From the NCBI GenBank assembly GCA_947069175.1, contig CAMTDV010000017.1:46509137-46573136 (forward strand): a stretch of DNA of 64,000 bases, in the 5' to 3' direction. The notes below the pieces were generated by a model, which made no database searches, had not been told where the DNA came from, and worked only from the letters and a program-made list of their open reading frames with translations. Shown piece after piece: positions 1-10,781 of this stretch. Origin of the DNA: Scalesia atractyloides. Taxonomy: Eukaryota; Streptophyta; Magnoliopsida; Asterales; Asteraceae. The position numbers and the translations under genes were made by a program. Positions within the stretch are counted from its first letter, which is position 1. Every line of letters starts with the position of its first letter.

Positions 1-902
1 CTTGGTCTGGTGGATGATTTTAAGGAAGATTAAATCACCTTTTTATGGAATGATGGCATTTTGGGGTGAAGGCTGCAGATGGGAAACATCTAAGCAAACA
101 TCTAATGACCAATTTGAAGGGCCAACATCTGTTTGGAATGGAGGTGGAGGAATAGGTGGTATCGGTGAGTAAGAAGGTTGACTTTTGTTCACTGAAAGTG
201 GACTTTTGTCATCACGAGAGTGGCTTGATAAGGCAACAGTGGTTTGGTCAACCATTGTTGATGTAGTAGTGGCAGAGTTTTCACAGTTGTTAGTAAAATA
301 TGATCTTCTGTTGGATGGTTGGACTTTGAATTGTGGAAGAACACAATCATATTCATAGCTTTGTTGTGAAGATTATGGAGTACTTGGGGGGTTAGTCTTG
401 ACGGACACTTCTTTAAAAGTAAATTTGTCTAAATCAAATAGTTCAACAGGATTTGCTGGGATTTTTAATGAAGAAATTTCATTTAACTTTACATTCAAAG
501 TTTCTTCAACACACTTAGTCCTTGAGCTAACAACTCTATAGGCTTTAGCAGTGGTTGAGTATCCCAGAAAAATCCACAATCTACTTTGGCTGCAAACTTT
601 GAGATAGAATCTTTTAAGTTTAAAATGAAGCATATGTAACCAAAGATTTTGAAATATGAGATCTGAGGTTTGATTTTGTATAGAATTTCATAGGCAGTCT
701 TTTGATGCCTGGGGTTAATCAAAACTCAGTTCTACACTTAGCAAGCAGTGTTTACAGCCCCTACCCAAAAAGACAAGGGTAAACCAGAGTCTGCTAGCTT
801 TGTTCTTGCAGATTCAATTAAAGTTCTATTTTTCCTTTAAACCACCCCATTTTGTTCTGGTGTCCTTGGGATGCTATATTGTCTAACAATCCCTTTTGAC
901 AC
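1..902 (-). pseudogene. Copia element C: integrase C-terminal region and linker to RT
   Basis: On the minus strand, 495-722 encodes an integrase C-terminal stretch (PRHQKTAYEILYKIKP, then YFKIFGYICFILN), which matches the 'KTPYELL...P...FGC.CFI' block following the DDE core of copia integrases. Positions 43-255 encode a low-complexity Ser/Pro-rich linker of the kind between integrase and RT. Frameshifts separate the pieces, so this is a decayed polyprotein. The segment is cut at 902 by element A and resumes at 7812. Confidence 0.7.
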
Positions 903-1328
903 TGTTGGTGCATATGTATGTTGCCTACGTCATTGTATATCGAGTCTAAGTGATTAGAGCTTAATCTGTTAGAAACGAGGCATATTTAAGTGAAATATAG
1001 GCCAAGTTCGCTGGTAATGGTGTGTGTGAAGTCAAGTTCGGCCGAACTTGACTAGGTCAAGTTCGCCCAAACTCCCTTTTCCCACCAGCGAACTTGTGAT
1101 GCTATAAATAAGTGCCTTGGTGATTCATTTGTAACAAGAGAGAGATTTTGGCATAGAGACGGCGAAGCTCTGTCGGATCTGGTTCTCGAATGTATTGAAC
1201 TTTAGATCAATGAAAACAACATTTAAATGAGTAATTCTTGTTATTTGGTTAACTTGTCATTAGTTTCCGCCTAATTGGACAATAGATAACAAATTTAGGT
1301 TCTCGTGCTAATCGTGGATGTTCCTACA
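903..1328 (+). repeat. 5' LTR of element A
   Basis: This 426-bp LTR begins TGTTGGTGCATATG and ends TTCCTACA. It contains a perfect palindrome CAAGTTCGGCCGAACTTG at 1033-1050, a decayed second copy near 1058, and a TATA box (GCTATAAATAAG) at about 1101-1112. The 3' LTR lacks this palindrome/TATA stretch. Confidence 0.92.
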
Positions 1329-1330
1329 AA

Positions 1331-1343
1331 TGGTATCAGAGCC
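1331..1343 (+). promoter_or_regulatory. Primer-binding site of element A (initiator Met-tRNA type)
   Basis: TGGTATCAGAGCC lies two bases after the 5' LTR. It matches the site complementary to the 3' end of initiator methionine tRNA that primes minus-strand synthesis in most plant copia elements. Confidence 0.9.
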
Positions 1344-1586
1344 TGGATACCTAAATTTGCTGGAATCAAGACAAGAATTTCTCTTATTCTACTCCATTCT
1401 ATCATTTTTCTTAACATTTTCACATATTTCAAGATTTCATGGATAAAATTGGCTATAATTTGAACATATCATGTAAAATACACTTGGGATAAACCCCTGA
1501 GAGTTTGAACATCAAATTCAATCGAATTGATAGCAAAAAGTTCAAAAAACCATGATTTGCAAAATCACTTTGGCCGAACTTGAGAT

Positions 1587-1952
1587 CAAGTTCGCCCGAA
1601 CTTGATAGATTCTCAGGGATTTAACTTCAAGTTCACTCGAACTCATCTAAAAATTCTTCAATTTTATCAAGTTCGCCCAAACTTGTATAAAATTTGTTGA
1701 AATTTTAGCATAAGTTCGCTCGAACTTAGCTATTTTCTTGAAAATCCTTCCTAAATTCGACTGAATTTAACTGTTTTTCTTGAAATCTTTTCACAAGTCC
1801 GATCAAGAGTAAAGTTTTGTCAAAACCCACATCAAGTTCGATCGAACTTGAGAGTTTGTGATAAATTTTTGAAAATTTTTTATCTAAGTTCGACCGAACT
1901 TGTTGAAAACTGAATTTAAAATCTGAATTTCACACAAGTTCGACCGAACTTG
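1587..1952 (+). repeat. Periodic palindrome array in the leader of A
   Basis: Copies of CAAGTTCGNCCGAACTTG and decayed relatives start at about 1587, 1628, 1669, 1712, 1752, 1794, 1833, 1885 and 1935, mostly 39-43 bp apart, between the primer-binding site and the gag ATG at 2018. The sequence between copies is AT-rich and not conserved. The copy at 1752 reads TAAATTCGACTGAATTTA, with both arms changed symmetrically. Confidence 0.9.
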
Positions 1953-2017
1953 TCTATCGCTAATCAAGTTTCGAGTATTTTTGATCGTATTTTCAGATAA
2001 GTTTTCAGATTGTCATA

Positions 2018-3384
2018 ATGGAAGATTTCCATAACGTGTTCGTCTCACAAGTAGCTTCTTCATCAAATTCTAATGTTCTTGCGGCGAACCAGATGAATAT
2101 TGACAATGAAATGGGTACTACGACAAAACCGCCAAAGCTAATGAGTATGGACGAATTCGAAGGGTGGAAAGAAAAATTTGTGAATTGGATACAAGCAAAT
2201 CAATTCAACAGCTGGGCTGCAGTTGAAGATGGTTACAAGTGGCCAAAAGATGAGCGTGATCAAGATCTTCCACTGAACAAGTTCTCACCGGCTGACAAAG
2301 AAAATTATGTCGCAGAGAAAAGAATGATCAGCTTGATACAACAATCAGTGAAGGAAGATATCTTAATACTATTGCCAGAATATGAAACGTCACAAGATTT
2401 ATGGCACTCCCTCTGTGACAAATTTAAAGGAAGCGACGAAATGATTAAAAGCAAAAAGGCTTTGATTAAGAAAGAGTTTAAGATCTTCATGTTGATTAAA
2501 GGAGAGACTATGAAGCAAATGATTGATAGATATTGTCACCTCATGGTCCAGATGCGAAGACATGATATCAAAAGATCTAATGAAAAGCAAATCGAGAAAT
2601 TGGCCGATGCACTTCCTGAGGGAGAATGGACAACATATCTGATGATTCTGAAGAACAGTCCATCTTGGAGACATTTCAAATTGTGATCTTTCATCGAAAA
2701 ATTAGAAGGTCATGAAATGGAGTTGATGAAGATTGCAAAATCAAAAATGCTAATGTTGTTCAAGATGTCGGTGTTTATTACAAAGGAGGTGTTCAAGACA
2801 TTCCGATTCAAAGTCCAAAAAGTCAAACAACATTTAGTGCAAATATGAATTCTTCTCCAAATCAGAATTCTCCATATGCTGGATATACAAGTGCTACTTC
2901 AATCTCTTCATTCCAAAATCAGAACCATCAATCGCATCAGACAAACCAATCTAGTTCTGATTCAAATGTTTTCCAGTGCAACATAGTAGTCAATTTGAAG
3001 AATGTGTTTCCTGAAAAGGTGGCCAAACATCACATAGCACTTCTTGCTACTGTTTTAGAATCGTATGAAAGTCTTGTTGCTGGAAAGATCGGTAATCCGG
3101 AAATGACCGCCGAGGATTACGATCAGGTGGACGAAGAAGAGTTGGAGCTGATGGATATAAAATGGAGTTTAGCATCTATCATCAGAAGAGTTACCAAGTT
3201 TGTGGCACTCACTGGAAGGGATATTGGTAATTCAAGCAACAAGCTTGGATTTGACAAGTCAAAAGTTACATGCTTCAGGTGTCGACAAAAGGGACACTTC
3301 AAGCGTGAATGCAATAATCAAGAAGCATGTGGAAACCAAAATCCTTTCGGCAGTAACAATGAGTACTACAAGAAAGCTCTTTAA
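2018..3384 (+). pseudogene. Element A gag: capsid-like region plus zinc knuckle
   Basis: An ATG at 2018 opens a 222-codon frame with the copia gag (UBN2-type) fold signature: DEFEGWKEKFVNWI, then KRMISLIQQSVKEDIL, LWHSLCDKFKG and ETMKQMIDRYCHL. It stops at 2686 where the relative in B reads on. The downstream frame 2845-3384 is Gln/Asn/Ser-rich and ends with the nucleic-acid-binding knuckle CFRCRQKGHFKREC at about 3271-3312. The protein would form the virus-like particle and package element RNA. The stop at 2684-2686 and a frameshift near 2740 make this copy defective. Confidence 0.85.
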
Positions 3385-5353
3385 AACAAGCCATATCCGA
3401 AAAGAACACAAGTCGAAGTAGAAGATAAATCTGCAAAGACAACCGAACAAGCTCTTGTTGTTACCCATGAAGAAGATGGTTTTGACTGGAATAGATACAT
3501 CGGAAAGAAAACTGGTGTTGCTATGATGGCAGAGGTAGTGGATGAATCTGAGACATCGTATGTTGATGCTGCTCTAGAAAACGCCATTCTGGAAGGATAT
3601 ATGCAGAGAGCTGAGGAAGAAGAAATAGCTTACCTTGAGATGCAAAGGCAAGAAGTGTTGAAATCAGAGGCAGAAAAGGTAAAAGCTAAGGTAAGTATGT
3701 CTGACAAGGAAGTTGTGAAACTTGTGGAGGTTGAAAAACCTTGAACAAAGTGCGCAAATCCTTGTGAATCTTGTATTGAAAAGATCAAAGTCATAAGAGA
3801 AATGAATGTACACAACGAAAATTTTCGTTATGATTACAGAACCATGAAAGAAGCTTATGACAAAATGAAAGGCACATATAAAAATGTCGAAAAAGCTAAT
3901 CGTGAACTCAGTGCTAATGTAAAAATGTTAAATGCCACAGTAATTGAAAAAACAAAAAGCAATTAACATGTACATTAACACTATTGTTGAAACAAAACGT
4001 GAGCTTCATGACATAAAGATAGAAACAGTAAGGGTAAGACAATTGCTGAAAAGTTACACCACAAACGCCTATGTCATTGATTACATTCTTCCTACGATTA
4101 AGACGGAGGAAAATGGTGATAAATCAAAGCGTAAAGAATACGGAAGTGTTCCTCCACCACTTCTTGCAAGTTACTCCTGCAAGAAAGATGATGAGATTGA
4201 AAAGGCATTTAATATATTACTTTTATCAGAAATGAAAGATAAATTGCCTGAGAACATTGACGTAGACTTTACGAAGTCAAATGATGACAATGAAGTGGTG
4301 GTAAAAGATGTGGTTTAAAAAGTGTTGGGAAATTCTGATAAAGGCAGCTCTGAAAGCGTCAAATCAAGTTCGAACAACTCGGAATCACAATCTGAAGATG
4401 ATGATACATTATCAGAAAATGATCTAGGTGATGATCCTAATGTTGTCATGTACAAGATTAAGGAATCTTATAGATTATACTTTGATGATAATTTTCCGAT
4501 TCGGAACGTGAAAGAGGATCAACTTGATAAATTTTTCAAACTTGTAGAAGTTTCATCAGATGATCTTGAGAAAAATGAGAAAAGATTTTACTCGATACCT
4601 AAAAGGAATGCTAACAACTACCAAAAGTTTGGTGGTGATTTTCCTGAGAACAGGAGAGCAGGATTGGGTTTAGAGGAAAATGAAGAAGAGCCGAGAAGGA
4701 ACCAGAAGTTTCCATTCCATGAGTACAAAGGAAAAAACATAAAGTTTGTATATGGGACAAATACAGTTCAAGAAGAAGGTATGATTGGTAAGAAATCGAA
4801 TGATGAATTCAAGAAAGAGAAAGAACTTCGGGACAAGGCTAAGACCAAGTCCACTGATGAAGTAAAACCCACTAGTGGTCATGCTTCTGATAATCGGACT
4901 TGCTTTAAATGCAATACTGTTGGCCATATTGCTCGCAAGTTTCTAAGTCTAAAGCCTATATATCCATGAAGAAAAAATGTGTCAAAAGATGAAAAGCAAA
5001 AACAATCAGAGATTGCGAAACCTGTCGCAGAATCAAATAGAAACTATGAATCTAAATGCGAAGTGAAACCTAAAACTGGATCAAAGTTTGAAAACTTATT
5101 TGAAAAAGGTGAAACTTCAAAATTAAATGAAAACAAAGATTCTAGATTCTATATCAAGAAAGCGAGAAGCAAGCTACAATCTTGGGTTGCTAAGAAAAAA
5201 ATTTCATCATCTGAAAAACCAAAGTCTGTTGCTGACAAAACAGAAAATGTTAAATCAACCGAGTCAGTAATCAAACAGACAAAGAAAGAAAAGGATAAAA
5301 CGTTTTCAGAATCGACATTGGACAAATGTTTGATGATGATTTTGAATATGTAA
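3385..5353 (+). pseudogene. Element A gag C-terminal extension, with degenerate second knuckle
   Basis: Frames 3523-3744, 3944-4318, 4322-4969 and 4979-5353 continue the polyprotein with stops or shifts between them. They are Glu/Lys-rich, acidic (4380-4460) and predicted coiled coil. They align in order with 18440-20795 of element B read on the minus strand. A second knuckle at about 4902-4943 reads CFKCNTVGHIARKF: the final Cys is replaced by Phe, so it should not bind zinc normally. A long gag extension before the protease is shared with B. Confidence 0.75.
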
Positions 5354-5439
5354 TGATTTTGAAAGTGTTTACGATGCTTATCATGTCAAACCCAAAACCA
5401 AAAAGGTTTGGGTTTCTTTATTAAAATAGTTGCTTTGTG

Positions 5440-5530
5440 TGCAGGAGTTCCAAAAGATCCGCTTTGTCGAAGTTATATCTGGATTGTGGAGCTTCATGTT
5501 TCTTAACTTATTCAGAAAGTTAAAATCTTA
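5440..5530 (+). pseudogene. Protease remnant of element A
   Basis: The stretch around 5475-5515 encodes LDCGASCFLT, matching the aspartic protease active site (DSGAS in B) with Ser replaced by Cys. It is followed directly by sequence resembling the C-terminal end of RNase H (KSTPLNE, near 5590). The rest of protease, integrase and RT is deleted. Confidence 0.55.
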
Positions 5531-7465
5531 ATCATTTGAAAAAAGGAGAAGTTGAAAAAGAAAATTTGTCAAAAATCAAATTGTGCAAATCCACACCATT
5601 GAACGAAACACTGATTTTATAACCATTTGTTCTTTCATGTAAATGAGGTTAATGGTTTATCTGTTGAATAGGTGTAGATACAGATGCTGGAAAAAGGATC
5701 GGACGACGGGTTCTCGTGATCCACATTGGTTTGTTATCTTTCTAGAATAGTATTTCTTAAAAAATCTAAAATCGAAAAATATGTTTTTGATTTTAGGGGG
5801 AGTAAGAAAAATTTTAAAAAAATCAAAAACATATGAAAAAGTGGAAAATTAAAAAACAATGAAAAAGACAAAAAGAATTTGGTTGTCAAAAAGGAAATGA
5901 TAGTACATCAGTGGACTATCACATTATGCTAAAGAATTCTAAAGTTTAAAAGTGATAAACGAGTCTTACTGTGGATGTGTCGATACACTTTACACGTTCA
6001 GTAAATTGTTTCTGAAATATAAACTAAATTTTACAACTACTTAAACTTGTGGATTAACACATCTTGGATATATGGACTTAGTACTCCGAAATTTCGATTG
6101 AAAGGTTGCCTGATTCTGAGATACGAGGTCTTTATAGATAGTTGATATCTGGGTATTATTCAAGTTCTTCTGATTTTGCGGAAGCAGTAGCCTAGAACTT
6201 CTATAATGCTTTTGCAATAAATCCCTAAAACTGCATGCAAACTTGAAGAGAATCGAAAGATCTAATCATTTGCAGTGCTGAAAAGATTCCTTAAATGGAA
6301 CACACCTAAAGACGAGCCTTCATCTCTTTGTCTGTATGGTAGTACTAACCTGAGCTCTCAAGGTCTCGCATAACCCAAATACAGATATCATTTACGCTAT
6401 ACTCACCTGTAAGATGAAATCTAGGGAATCTTGATACGGGAGTGTATTCTGAGGTGGGAACCATAGTTAAGTCAAGTTTCATAATTCATACCTAACATAT
6501 CTTTGAACAATTGGGAAATGTGTCGAAGTTTAAATGGACAAACATATCGACAATCTAGGTAAACGAGTTTAGATCTTAAAGTCATCACAAGGTCACCGAT
6601 ACTGGTGATATGTCTCAAACAACTGATATGATCCTTAAACAAGAATTCACAAAAATACATCTGTAAATATGTTTGTACATAGTTTACTTTCTTTAAATAT
6701 TTTACAGATCAAAATCAAAAAGATTTTCAGTGTGTTTTAGCATAAACTTTCTAAAAATTGAAAAAGATTTTGTTTCTTCATTAGTTTCTACGAGCCAATG
6801 ATGGAGAACGGTTCTTCGAAGTCTGGTAAGGTGCTATAATGGTGAAAATTCTGATGACATATGTGAAAAAAAAAATGATCAAAAATGTTAAAAGTTCTTT
6901 AAATTGAAACTTTAAAATTGAAGAAAAACATTGGTTCATTCACAACGGTTTTAAACCGAAGTCATTAATTTGGACTCGGTAAATGAAATTGGTTAACCAA
7001 GGACATTAACTTGGACTTGGTCAACCAACTGGATTTCATATTTGAAAATTTAATCAAAGTGAACAAAGGTCTTAAATGTTAAAAGTGTTCAAGATCATTA
7101 ACTTGAACTTGAATAACTAAAGTTTGAAAAGTTGAAAGTGGAGATTAAAATTTTGAAATATTAATGTTACAAAATTTCAAAGTATTGAATCTGAAATGTT
7201 TATTTGAATGTCAGAAAGTATTTAGGCAGGAATTATAAATTGAGGGGGATTTGATAAAGCTAAGACTGAAGATACTGGAAAGCTTAAAGAAAGGGGGAGC
7301 TTAAAGCAAAGGGGAGCATGTTGATTAAAGTTTTATCAAGACAAAGCTCAAGAAAGAGGTAGAGGATATAAAGATCAAGATGTTAAAGTTTATTCAAGAA
7401 CTAAAGATCGGAAGACTCATAAGATTTTAAAAGTCAATGACTACGGCAACATCCAAGGGGGAGTC
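5530..7465 (+). other. Non-coding 3' region of element A, ending in a purine tract
   Basis: There is no long frame here. The region is colinear with the reverse complement of about 14030-15510 in element B, including a shared GGATCGGACGACG block (5697 here). Just before the 3' LTR are G-rich purine stretches; the last, CCAAGGGGGAGTC at 7453-7465, is the likely polypurine tract priming plus-strand synthesis. Confidence 0.7.
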
Positions 7466-7811
7466 TGTTGGTGCATATGTCTGTTGCCTACGTCATTGTA
7501 TATCGAGTCTAAGTGATTAGAGCTTAATCTGTTAGAAACGAGGCATATTTAAGTTAAATATAGGCCAAGTTCGCTGGTAATGGTGTGTGTGTCAAGTTTG
7601 CCCGAACTCCCTTTCTCCACCAGAGAGATTTTGGCACAGAGACGGCGAAGCTCTGTCGGATCCGGTTCTCGAATGTATTGGACTTTAGATCAATGAAAAC
7701 AACATTTAAATGAGTAATTCTTGTTATTTGGTTAACTTGTCAGTAGTTTCCGCCTAATTGGACAATAGATAACAAATTTATGTTCCCGTGCTAATCGTGG
7801 ACGTTCCTACA
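7466..7811 (+). repeat. 3' LTR of element A, with internal deletion
   Basis: This 346-bp copy matches the 5' LTR except that about 80 bp are missing between CCACCAG and AGAGATTTTGG. The loss removes the TATA box and the surrounding CGAACTTG motifs, and the junction is at a short AG repeat. This end could not drive transcription as the 5' LTR does. Confidence 0.9.
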
Positions 7812-8652
7812 GACACACAGAACTCGTCCAACTCCTTATTCCTAAACTCTGTCCCATTGTCACCCCTAAAGACTTTTACTGGCATGTCAAACTGCTTTTC
7901 AACTTATTTAACAAAATTTCGCAAAATGCCTGCAGTTTCATCTTTGGAGATAAGTCCATGTAAACCTTGAAAAATCATCAACAATTACCAAGCATTATCT
8001 TTTCTTTTTAAGAATCATGATTTTAACAGGACCAAACAAGACCATGTGCAACATTTGTAAACAATGACTTGTTTTGGACTCTTCAATGGACTTGTATGAA
8101 CTTTTGTGTTGTTTACCTTTTAAACAGGAAACACAATGTTCATCACAAGTTACTGTTTTGAGGGTAAACCTCTGACAAGACTTTGTTTTAGAGTGTGGTG
8201 ATTGTTTTAAGATTTGTGTGTCCAAGTCTTTTATGCCATAGTTCTGTCTCTTTAGAAGAGGAAACTAAGAACAGACATGCATCGTTCATTGGGTTATCTT
8301 TCAACATATCAACCACATACACATTGCCACTCCTATGAGCAACAAGTTGTGCTTTGCTCTCAGCTATTATTTGATCAATCTTTTTAATAACTTTTGGTCC
8401 TACTATTTGACATGTTTTCTTAGTGAAGAAGGATCCATATCCTTTATCATAAATTTGTGAGACACTCAGCAAGTTGAAATTTAGATTGTCAATGAAGATT
8501 TACATTTTCAAATTTTAATTTTCTAGCCTGAATAGTCCCTGACCCCAACACCTTTCCTTTTGAATTGTTACCAAAAGATATATCACCCCCTCCATGAGCC
8601 ATGAGCCATGAAGTCTTTGAGAATGGCTATACATCCTCTCATGTGCCTCAAG
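7812..8652 (-). pseudogene. Copia element C: protease end, GAG-pre-integrase and integrase zinc domain
   Basis: Reading leftward on the minus strand, 8188-8472 encodes LSVSQIYDKGYGSFF, a linker, then ELWHKRLGHTNLKTI, the pre-integrase domain with its His pair. An overlapping frame at 7995-8225 gives CVSCLKGKQHKSSYKS, the Cys pair of the same HHCC zinc finger, then LFGPVKIM. A frameshift separates the His and Cys halves. The segment is bounded by element A (left) and B (right) and joins protease sequence at 23009. Confidence 0.8.
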
Positions 8653-9052
8653 TGTAGGACCGATCCTTGATGCCAAGGAACCTAAATTTGATATCTATTG
8701 TACATAATAGCGGAAATATTATGACAAGTTTACCAATAGACAAGAATTAATCAGCTAAACGTCAATTTTATTGATGTAACAGTCGAAAATCCAGATTGAC
8801 AGAGCTTCGCCTCCAAAATGCCAAAGTTACAAATGAGGACAACAAGCTAGCTATTTATAGATTGCCAAGTTCGCTGGAATAGGAGCATGAGTTCGCCCGA
8901 ACTTGCCATTGCAAGTCGGCCGAACTTGACACTAGAAACTCCATGGGCGAACTTGTCATCCATTTACATAAATAATTCATTTAGCTAGCCTATCCAACTC
9001 TATACTATACAGACTCGATATAAGACTAAGAAATAGACATTATGCACCAACA
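8653..9052 (-). repeat. 3' LTR of element B
   Basis: This 400-bp LTR matches 22632-23008. It carries one extra palindrome unit of about 23 bp (copies at 8888-8905 and 8912-8928) relative to the 5' LTR. Confidence 0.92.
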
Positions 9053-9065
9053 GACTCCCCCTTGG
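9053..9065 (-). promoter_or_regulatory. Polypurine tract of element B
   Basis: On the minus strand, CCAAGGGGGAGTC abuts the 3' LTR exactly as in element A and primes plus-strand DNA synthesis in this class. Confidence 0.85.
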
Positions 9066-9104
9066 ATATCGTCTTCGTCTTGTATCAGTCTTCAAAATTC
9101 TGTC

Positions 9105-9911
9105 TTAAAATAAACATTGACGCACACGACCAAAGAAGTTCTTAAACGGTTTCTTTCGTCGTTCTTGTTTTGGATCCGGCGTCTGGTCTGTAGGAGGCAC
9201 TTTGTTCATGTACTGAAATTTTCTAATATTTGCCTTTCTAGTTTTCTCATGAATAGCCTCGAGACGCTTTTCCTCTTTCAGAAATTCAACTCTCTCTAGA
9301 TCCCTCCACTTTGTCTGCCACATCTTCCCTGAATTTACTTCTCTTGCATAGCAAACATTCACAACTTTCTGATACTGCATAGCTTGTACCTTCTCACGTT
9401 CTTCAAACACAATCTTACCATAAAACAAGCATTTAATATCTTCTCTCGAACAGTTCACCAACCACATTGGATCTAGAATCCCGATTGTTCTCCATAATCC
9501 CCTCATGCCTTGAAATCCTAATATCTCAACTCTTTCCTTTGAAATATCTAAATGTTCTTTGAATCGTAGCATAATAACAGCTTCACAAGTAGTTGGATCT
9601 ATATGCCACCACTTGAATAATGGATAGAAGTTTTGCTCAATCGGCATCAACGGCATGTTTCTCATGGCTCTAGGTCGCTTCATTATCAACGTTATGTCTT
9701 TTTCCCCTGTCTTCTTGTTTGTTTTGATTCGGCAACCTTGAATGAATGGCTTCCAATAGTTATATCCTTTTACTGCTTCATACTTGATCATCTTCCATAA
9801 CAACTGATCAATGTACTTCATCTGATATGTAACATTCACAGTCTGAACCAGCTCCTCAACATCCCAATATGGTAAAGTCTTGAAATCAGCAAGATATTTG
9901 AAGTATTGCAC
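9105..9911 (-). CDS. Element B accessory ORF, C-terminal part (268 codons, unknown function)
   Basis: I recognise no catalytic motif. The frame is rich in aromatic and basic residues (YWKPFIQGC, FKWWHIDPTTCEA, ILDPMWLVNCSREDI) and ends in a Lys/Arg-rich tail (QERRKKPFKNFFGRVRQ). It stops about 50 bp before the 3' LTR, so it is the last ORF of the element. It follows 9960-10685 after one stop and is probably the end of a single long accessory protein of which 12038-13135 is the start. No clear membrane segment supports calling it an envelope protein. Similar ORFs after pol are known from some plant copia elements, but their function is not established. Confidence 0.7.
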   Translation of the reverse strand: MQYFKYLADFKTLPYWDVEELVQTVNVTYQMKYIDQLLWKMIKYEAVKGYNYWKPFIQGCRIKTNKKTGEKDITLIMKRPRAMRNMPLMPIEQNFYPLFKWWHIDPTTCEAVIMLRFKEHLDISKERVEILGFQGMRGLWRTIGILDPMWLVNCSREDIKCLFYGKIVFEEREKVQAMQYQKVVNVCYAREVNSGKMWQTKWRDLERVEFLKEEKRLEAIHEKTRKANIRKFQYMNKVPPTDQTPDPKQERRKKPFKNFFGRVRQCLF

Positions 9912-9959
9912 TCCAAATTCCCTTTTGATTGCATATACGCTCAGCTCATTAAACCAACC

Positions 9960-10685
9960 CTAACTCAGAATATCCCCCAATGACACATCTTTGTCTCTGG
10001 TAAAGAATGCTAGAGGACGTCGAAACTTACGTTCGCGTGGCATTTCTTTAAACCAAGACTTCTTTTCTTGAGCTATCTCTTCTTTTGTCATCGGCTTCGG
10101 TACTTTACCTTCTCGAACTGATTCCTCAATCTTTTCTTTCAACATGTCTTCGTCTAGTTGCTTGTACATCTCCTCAAATGTAGGAAAACTATCTGTATTA
10201 GGACCGACGTACTCCGCAGCTTGGTCTGTTTCATCATCAGAAGACCAATCTTCAACAATTACTCTATTGTATACATCAGCTTCAAATCTTCTAACATACT
10301 GATAATCATTCGGCTCAAACGTGTTAACATTCAACACATCATCATCAGAAGACCAATCTTCAACAATTACTCTATTGTATACATCAGCTTCAAATCTTCT
10401 AACATACTGATAATCATTCGGCTCAAACGTGTTAACATTCAACACATCCTCTTCAAAATCAAACTCTAGATTTTCAGCATCAACTTCAATTAACTTCGCC
10501 AAATCTTCCTCCGTATAGTTATGCACGTACTCGCCTTCCTCTACATTATGTTCAAGCATCAATAGCATAGGCTTTTTCGCAGCAACAGGCTTTGCAAATA
10601 TTTCAACATTCGCCATATCAACATCATCTGATGGCCCTGACTCCCCCTGAATCTGATCATCCATCTTTTTCGATTCATCGTCCAT
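9960..10685 (-). CDS. Element B accessory ORF, acidic middle part with internal duplication
   Basis: These 241 codons are strongly acidic (MDDESKKMDDQIQGESGPSD, repeated WSSDD). A block of about 36 residues beginning DVLNVNTFEPNDYQYVRRFE occurs twice in tandem, from a DNA duplication of about 108 bp at 10233-10450. The C-terminal third is charged (EEMYKQLDEDMLKEKIEESV). It lies between the Glu-rich frame 10782-11114 and the C-terminal frame 9105-9911, and single stops or shifts separate them. No enzyme family is recognised. In-frame duplication of 36 codons implies the frame was open when the duplication arose. Confidence 0.65.
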   Translation of the reverse strand: MDDESKKMDDQIQGESGPSDDVDMANVEIFAKPVAAKKPMLLMLEHNVEEGEYVHNYTEEDLAKLIEVDAENLEFDFEEDVLNVNTFEPNDYQYVRRFEADVYNRVIVEDWSSDDDVLNVNTFEPNDYQYVRRFEADVYNRVIVEDWSSDDETDQAAEYVGPNTDSFPTFEEMYKQLDEDMLKEKIEESVREGKVPKPMTKEEIAQEKKSWFKEMPRERKFRRPLAFFTRDKDVSLGDILS

Positions 10686-10781
10686 TAAAGAAGAAAAATC
10701 AACGTCATCAGAAACTTTTCCTTCACTGATTCTAACACCAACTCCTCCCTGATCATCATCATCATCATCATCAGCAACATT

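Larger units (their letters stand above)
903..7811 (+). mobile_element. Copia element A, non-autonomous (pol deleted), nested in C
   Basis: Two LTRs (903-1328 and 7466-7811) start TGTTGG and end CTACA, and the element is flanked by the direct repeat GACAC (898-902 and 7812-7816). A primer-binding site follows the 5' LTR and a purine tract precedes the 3' LTR. Inside are a gag region and a remnant of the protease. The sequence then jumps to the end of RNase H and the 3' untranslated part, so integrase and RT are missing. It is close in sequence to element B (palindrome leader, gag, 3' region) and belongs to the same or a sister family. Without pol it would depend on a relative such as intact B. 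Confidence 0.9.
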
